A DNA stretch of 64,000 bases, taken from positions 1 through 64,000 of the forward strand of contig NZ_KN234749.1 of NCBI RefSeq assembly GCF_000764025.1, in the 5' to 3' direction. Both the position numbers and the translations under genes were made by a program. This DNA comes from Pseudohaliea rubra DSM 19751 (lineage in GTDB: Bacteria > Pseudomonadota > Gammaproteobacteria > Pseudomonadales > Halieaceae). This document shows positions 62,478 through 64,000 of the stretch, piece by piece. The notes beneath the pieces are model-generated. The model was not told where the DNA came from. It was given only the letters and a program-made list of their open reading frames with translations, and ran no database searches. How positions within the stretch are numbered: the first letter of the stretch is position 1; each line of letters starts with the position of its first letter.

Positions 62478-64000
62478 ATGGCGGGGTGGTTCACCGGGGT
62501 AATGGCGCGGGTGCTGGACGGAGGTCTGCCACGCTTTATCTTCCTTGGGGCCATCGTTGCGGGCGTGCTCGCCCTCGAGTTCACCCCCCGGGAGGAAGAG
62601 CCGCAGATCGTCGTGCCAATGATCGACGTGCTGGTGGAGGCGCCGGGGCTCAGCGCCGCCCAGACTGAGCGGCAGGTCACCATCCCCCTCGAGAAGCTGC
62701 TCAACCAGCTCCCCGGCGTCGAGCACCTCTATGCCAGCTCCGGCGAGGGAGAGGCGGTGGTCACGCTGCGCTTTCACGTGGGCGAGGACCGCGAGAAAGC
62801 CATCCTCAATACCTATAACAAGCTCTACGCCAATGAGGATCAGCTACCGCCGGTGGTGAGCAACTGGCAGCTGAAGCCCGTGGAAGTGGACGATGTACCG
62901 ATCCTCGTCGTCGGCCTGTGGAGCGATGACCCGCAGCGCTACAGCGACTACGAGCTGCGCCGGGTGGCGGAGGAGTTCACGACGGCGCTGCAGGCCATCC
63001 CCGACACCAGCGAGGTGAAGGTCGTCGGCGGCCGGCCGCGGACGGCACAGGTGCTGCTGGAGCCGGAGGCGCTGGCGGCGCGTCGGACCACCGGCGCCGA
63101 TGTAGTCGACGCCCTGGCGGTCTCCAGTGTGCTGATCCGCGCCGGCACCTGGACGGTCGGCGATCGGGCGATCCGCCTGGAGGGCGGCGATGTACTGCGC
63201 GAGCCCACGGAGCTCGACCAGCTGGTGGTCAACATGATCGACGGCGCACCGGTGACGCTCGGCGAGGTGGCGCGGATCGTGGATGGTCCCGCGGAACCGG
63301 AGAGCTACAGCTGGCTGATGCCGGCGCAGCACGCCGGGGACGGTTATCCGCTGGTGGTGCTGTCCGTTGCCAAGCAGCGTGGCGCCAACGCGGTTGCCGT
63401 GGCTGAGGAGACGCTGGCGGTACTCGAGCAGGTGCGTGGCGAGATCCTGCCGCCGGCGCTCAAGCTCACGGTGCTGCGCAATTACGGCGAGACCGCCGAC
63501 GCCAAGGTCAATGATCTCGTTGTTTCCCTTGCCTTTGCCATTTTCACCGTAGTGGTTTTTATCGGCGTCTTTCTCGGCTGGCGTCCGGCGCTCGTCGTCG
63601 GCCTCGCCGTCCCCGTGTGCTACGGCATCACCCTCGCTCTGGACTATGCTCTCGGCTACACCATCAACCGGGTAACGCTGTTCGCGCTGATCCTATCCCT
63701 GGGCCTGCTCGTCGACGATCCGATCACCGGCGTCGACAATATCGCGCGCTTTCTCGCCCGCGGCGGTCGTCCGGCGGACCGGATCATCGCCGCCATGGCC
63801 GAGATCCGAACGCCGCTGATCATGTCGACGGTCACGATCATCCTCGCTTTCCTGCCCCTGGCCTTCATCACCGGCATGATGGGGCCGTACATGGCGCCCA
63901 TGGCCTTCAACGTACCGGTGAGCGTGATCAGCAGCACGCTGGTGGCCTTCCTGGTCACGCCCTGGGTGGCGAGCCGCCTGCTCCGTCCCGGTGAGGGGGC
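62478..64000 (+). CDS. RND-family efflux permease, N-terminal part
   Basis: The first 507 codons of a gene that leaves the window on the right. The N-terminus FIFLGAIVAGVLALEFTPREEEPQIVVPMIDV, the porter-domain repeat and the transmembrane motif GLLVDDPITGVDNIARF (matching the DDAIVVVENI region, with the conserved aspartates) identify an AcrB/MexB-type proton-driven permease. No adaptor (membrane-fusion) gene precedes it in the 199-base gap to the EAL gene, where I saw nothing else, so the adaptor, if any, would lie to the right. Substrate is unknown. Confidence 0.9.
   Translation, partial: MAGWFTGVMARVLDGGLPRFIFLGAIVAGVLALEFTPREEEPQIVVPMIDVLVEAPGLSAAQTERQVTIPLEKLLNQLPGVEHLYASSGEGEAVVTLRFHVGEDREKAILNTYNKLYANEDQLPPVVSNWQLKPVEVDDVPILVVGLWSDDPQRYSDYELRRVAEEFTTALQAIPDTSEVKVVGGRPRTAQVLLEPEALAARRTTGADVVDALAVSSVLIRAGTWTVGDRAIRLEGGDVLREPTELDQLVVNMIDGAPVTLGEVARIVDGPAEPESYSWLMPAQHAGDGYPLVVLSVAKQRGANAVAVAEETLAVLEQVRGEILPPALKLTVLRNYGETADAKVNDLVVSLAFAIFTVVVFIGVFLGWRPALVVGLAVPVCYGITLALDYALGYTINRVTLFALILSLGLLVDDPITGVDNIARFLARGGRPADRIIAAMAEIRTPLIMSTVTIILAFLPLAFITGMMGPYMAPMAFNVPVSVISSTLVAFLVTPWVASRLLRPGEG

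Noticed and set aside
1-64000. tRNA, rRNA, CRISPR array, prophage or integrase
   Set aside because: None was seen: no tRNA cloverleaf, no regularly spaced repeats and no recombinase or phage gene.

Overview
The window comes from a GC-rich gammaproteobacterium. The left third (1-19.7 kb) is the conserved housekeeping block dapC-glnD-map, divergent from rpsB-tsf-pyrH-frr-uppS-cdsA-dxr-rseP-bamA-skp-fabZ-rnhB-dnaE, in the gene order known from Pseudomonas and its relatives. Two long TonB-dependent receptors with EEIVVTA/EETVVTA-type plugs, a secreted sulfatase and many CoA-dependent catabolic genes suggest an aquatic or marine heterotroph; I cannot name the family. The block departs from the usual order: lpxD, lpxA and lpxB, which normally flank fabZ, are absent, and accA does not follow dnaE (a DUF1244 gene does).

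From about 21.7 to 61.1 kb lies a catabolic island. Its core is two paralogous modules, each with an ATP-dependent hydantoinase/oxoprolinase pair (HyuA + HyuB) and a cysteine amidohydrolase of the N-carbamoylsarcosine amidase / RutB (isochorismatase-like) type. Module 1 (21.9-32.9 kb) is CaiB CoA-transferase, HMG-CoA-lyase-like enzyme, HyuA1, HyuB1, amidohydrolase 1, a PrpR-type sigma-54 activator and a TonB-dependent receptor. Module 2 (53.0-61.1 kb) is HyuA2, HyuB2, amidohydrolase 2, an alpha/beta hydrolase lacking the nucleophile serine, a CitE-like lyase, a MaoC hydratase and an acyl-CoA dehydrogenase. Between them are two SDRs; a plus-strand run with a methyltransferase, a small unknown protein, a RutA-like flavin monooxygenase and a class IV aminotransferase; a minus-strand run with TonB receptor, MFS carrier, bicupin, VOC protein and FCD-type GntR regulator; a class III aminotransferase; a hydantoin-racemase-like protein with two tandem SnoaL-like proteins; and a GntR-amidase-CaiB-CaiB run divergent from module 2.

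My reading is that the island takes up a nitrogen heterocycle (cyclic ureide, imide, lactam or pyrimidine-like), opens its C-N ring by ATP-dependent hydrolysis and/or flavin-peroxide chemistry, strips the carbamoyl or amino nitrogen, and sends the carbon skeleton through CoA-transferase, dehydrogenase, hydratase and lyase steps. The substrate cannot be read from sequence. Two sigma-54 promoters with exact GG-N10-GC cores (21830-21843 plus; 48219-48206 minus) each have a TTTCA-N3-TGAAA dyad about 100-140 bp upstream, linking module 1 and the racemase operon to the PrpR-like activator encoded in module 1.

The right end has a GAF-EAL phosphodiesterase and the start of an RND transporter. I saw no rRNA, tRNA, CRISPR array, insertion sequence or integrase. 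One intergenic inverted-repeat family (about 5.8 and 21.4 kb) is present.
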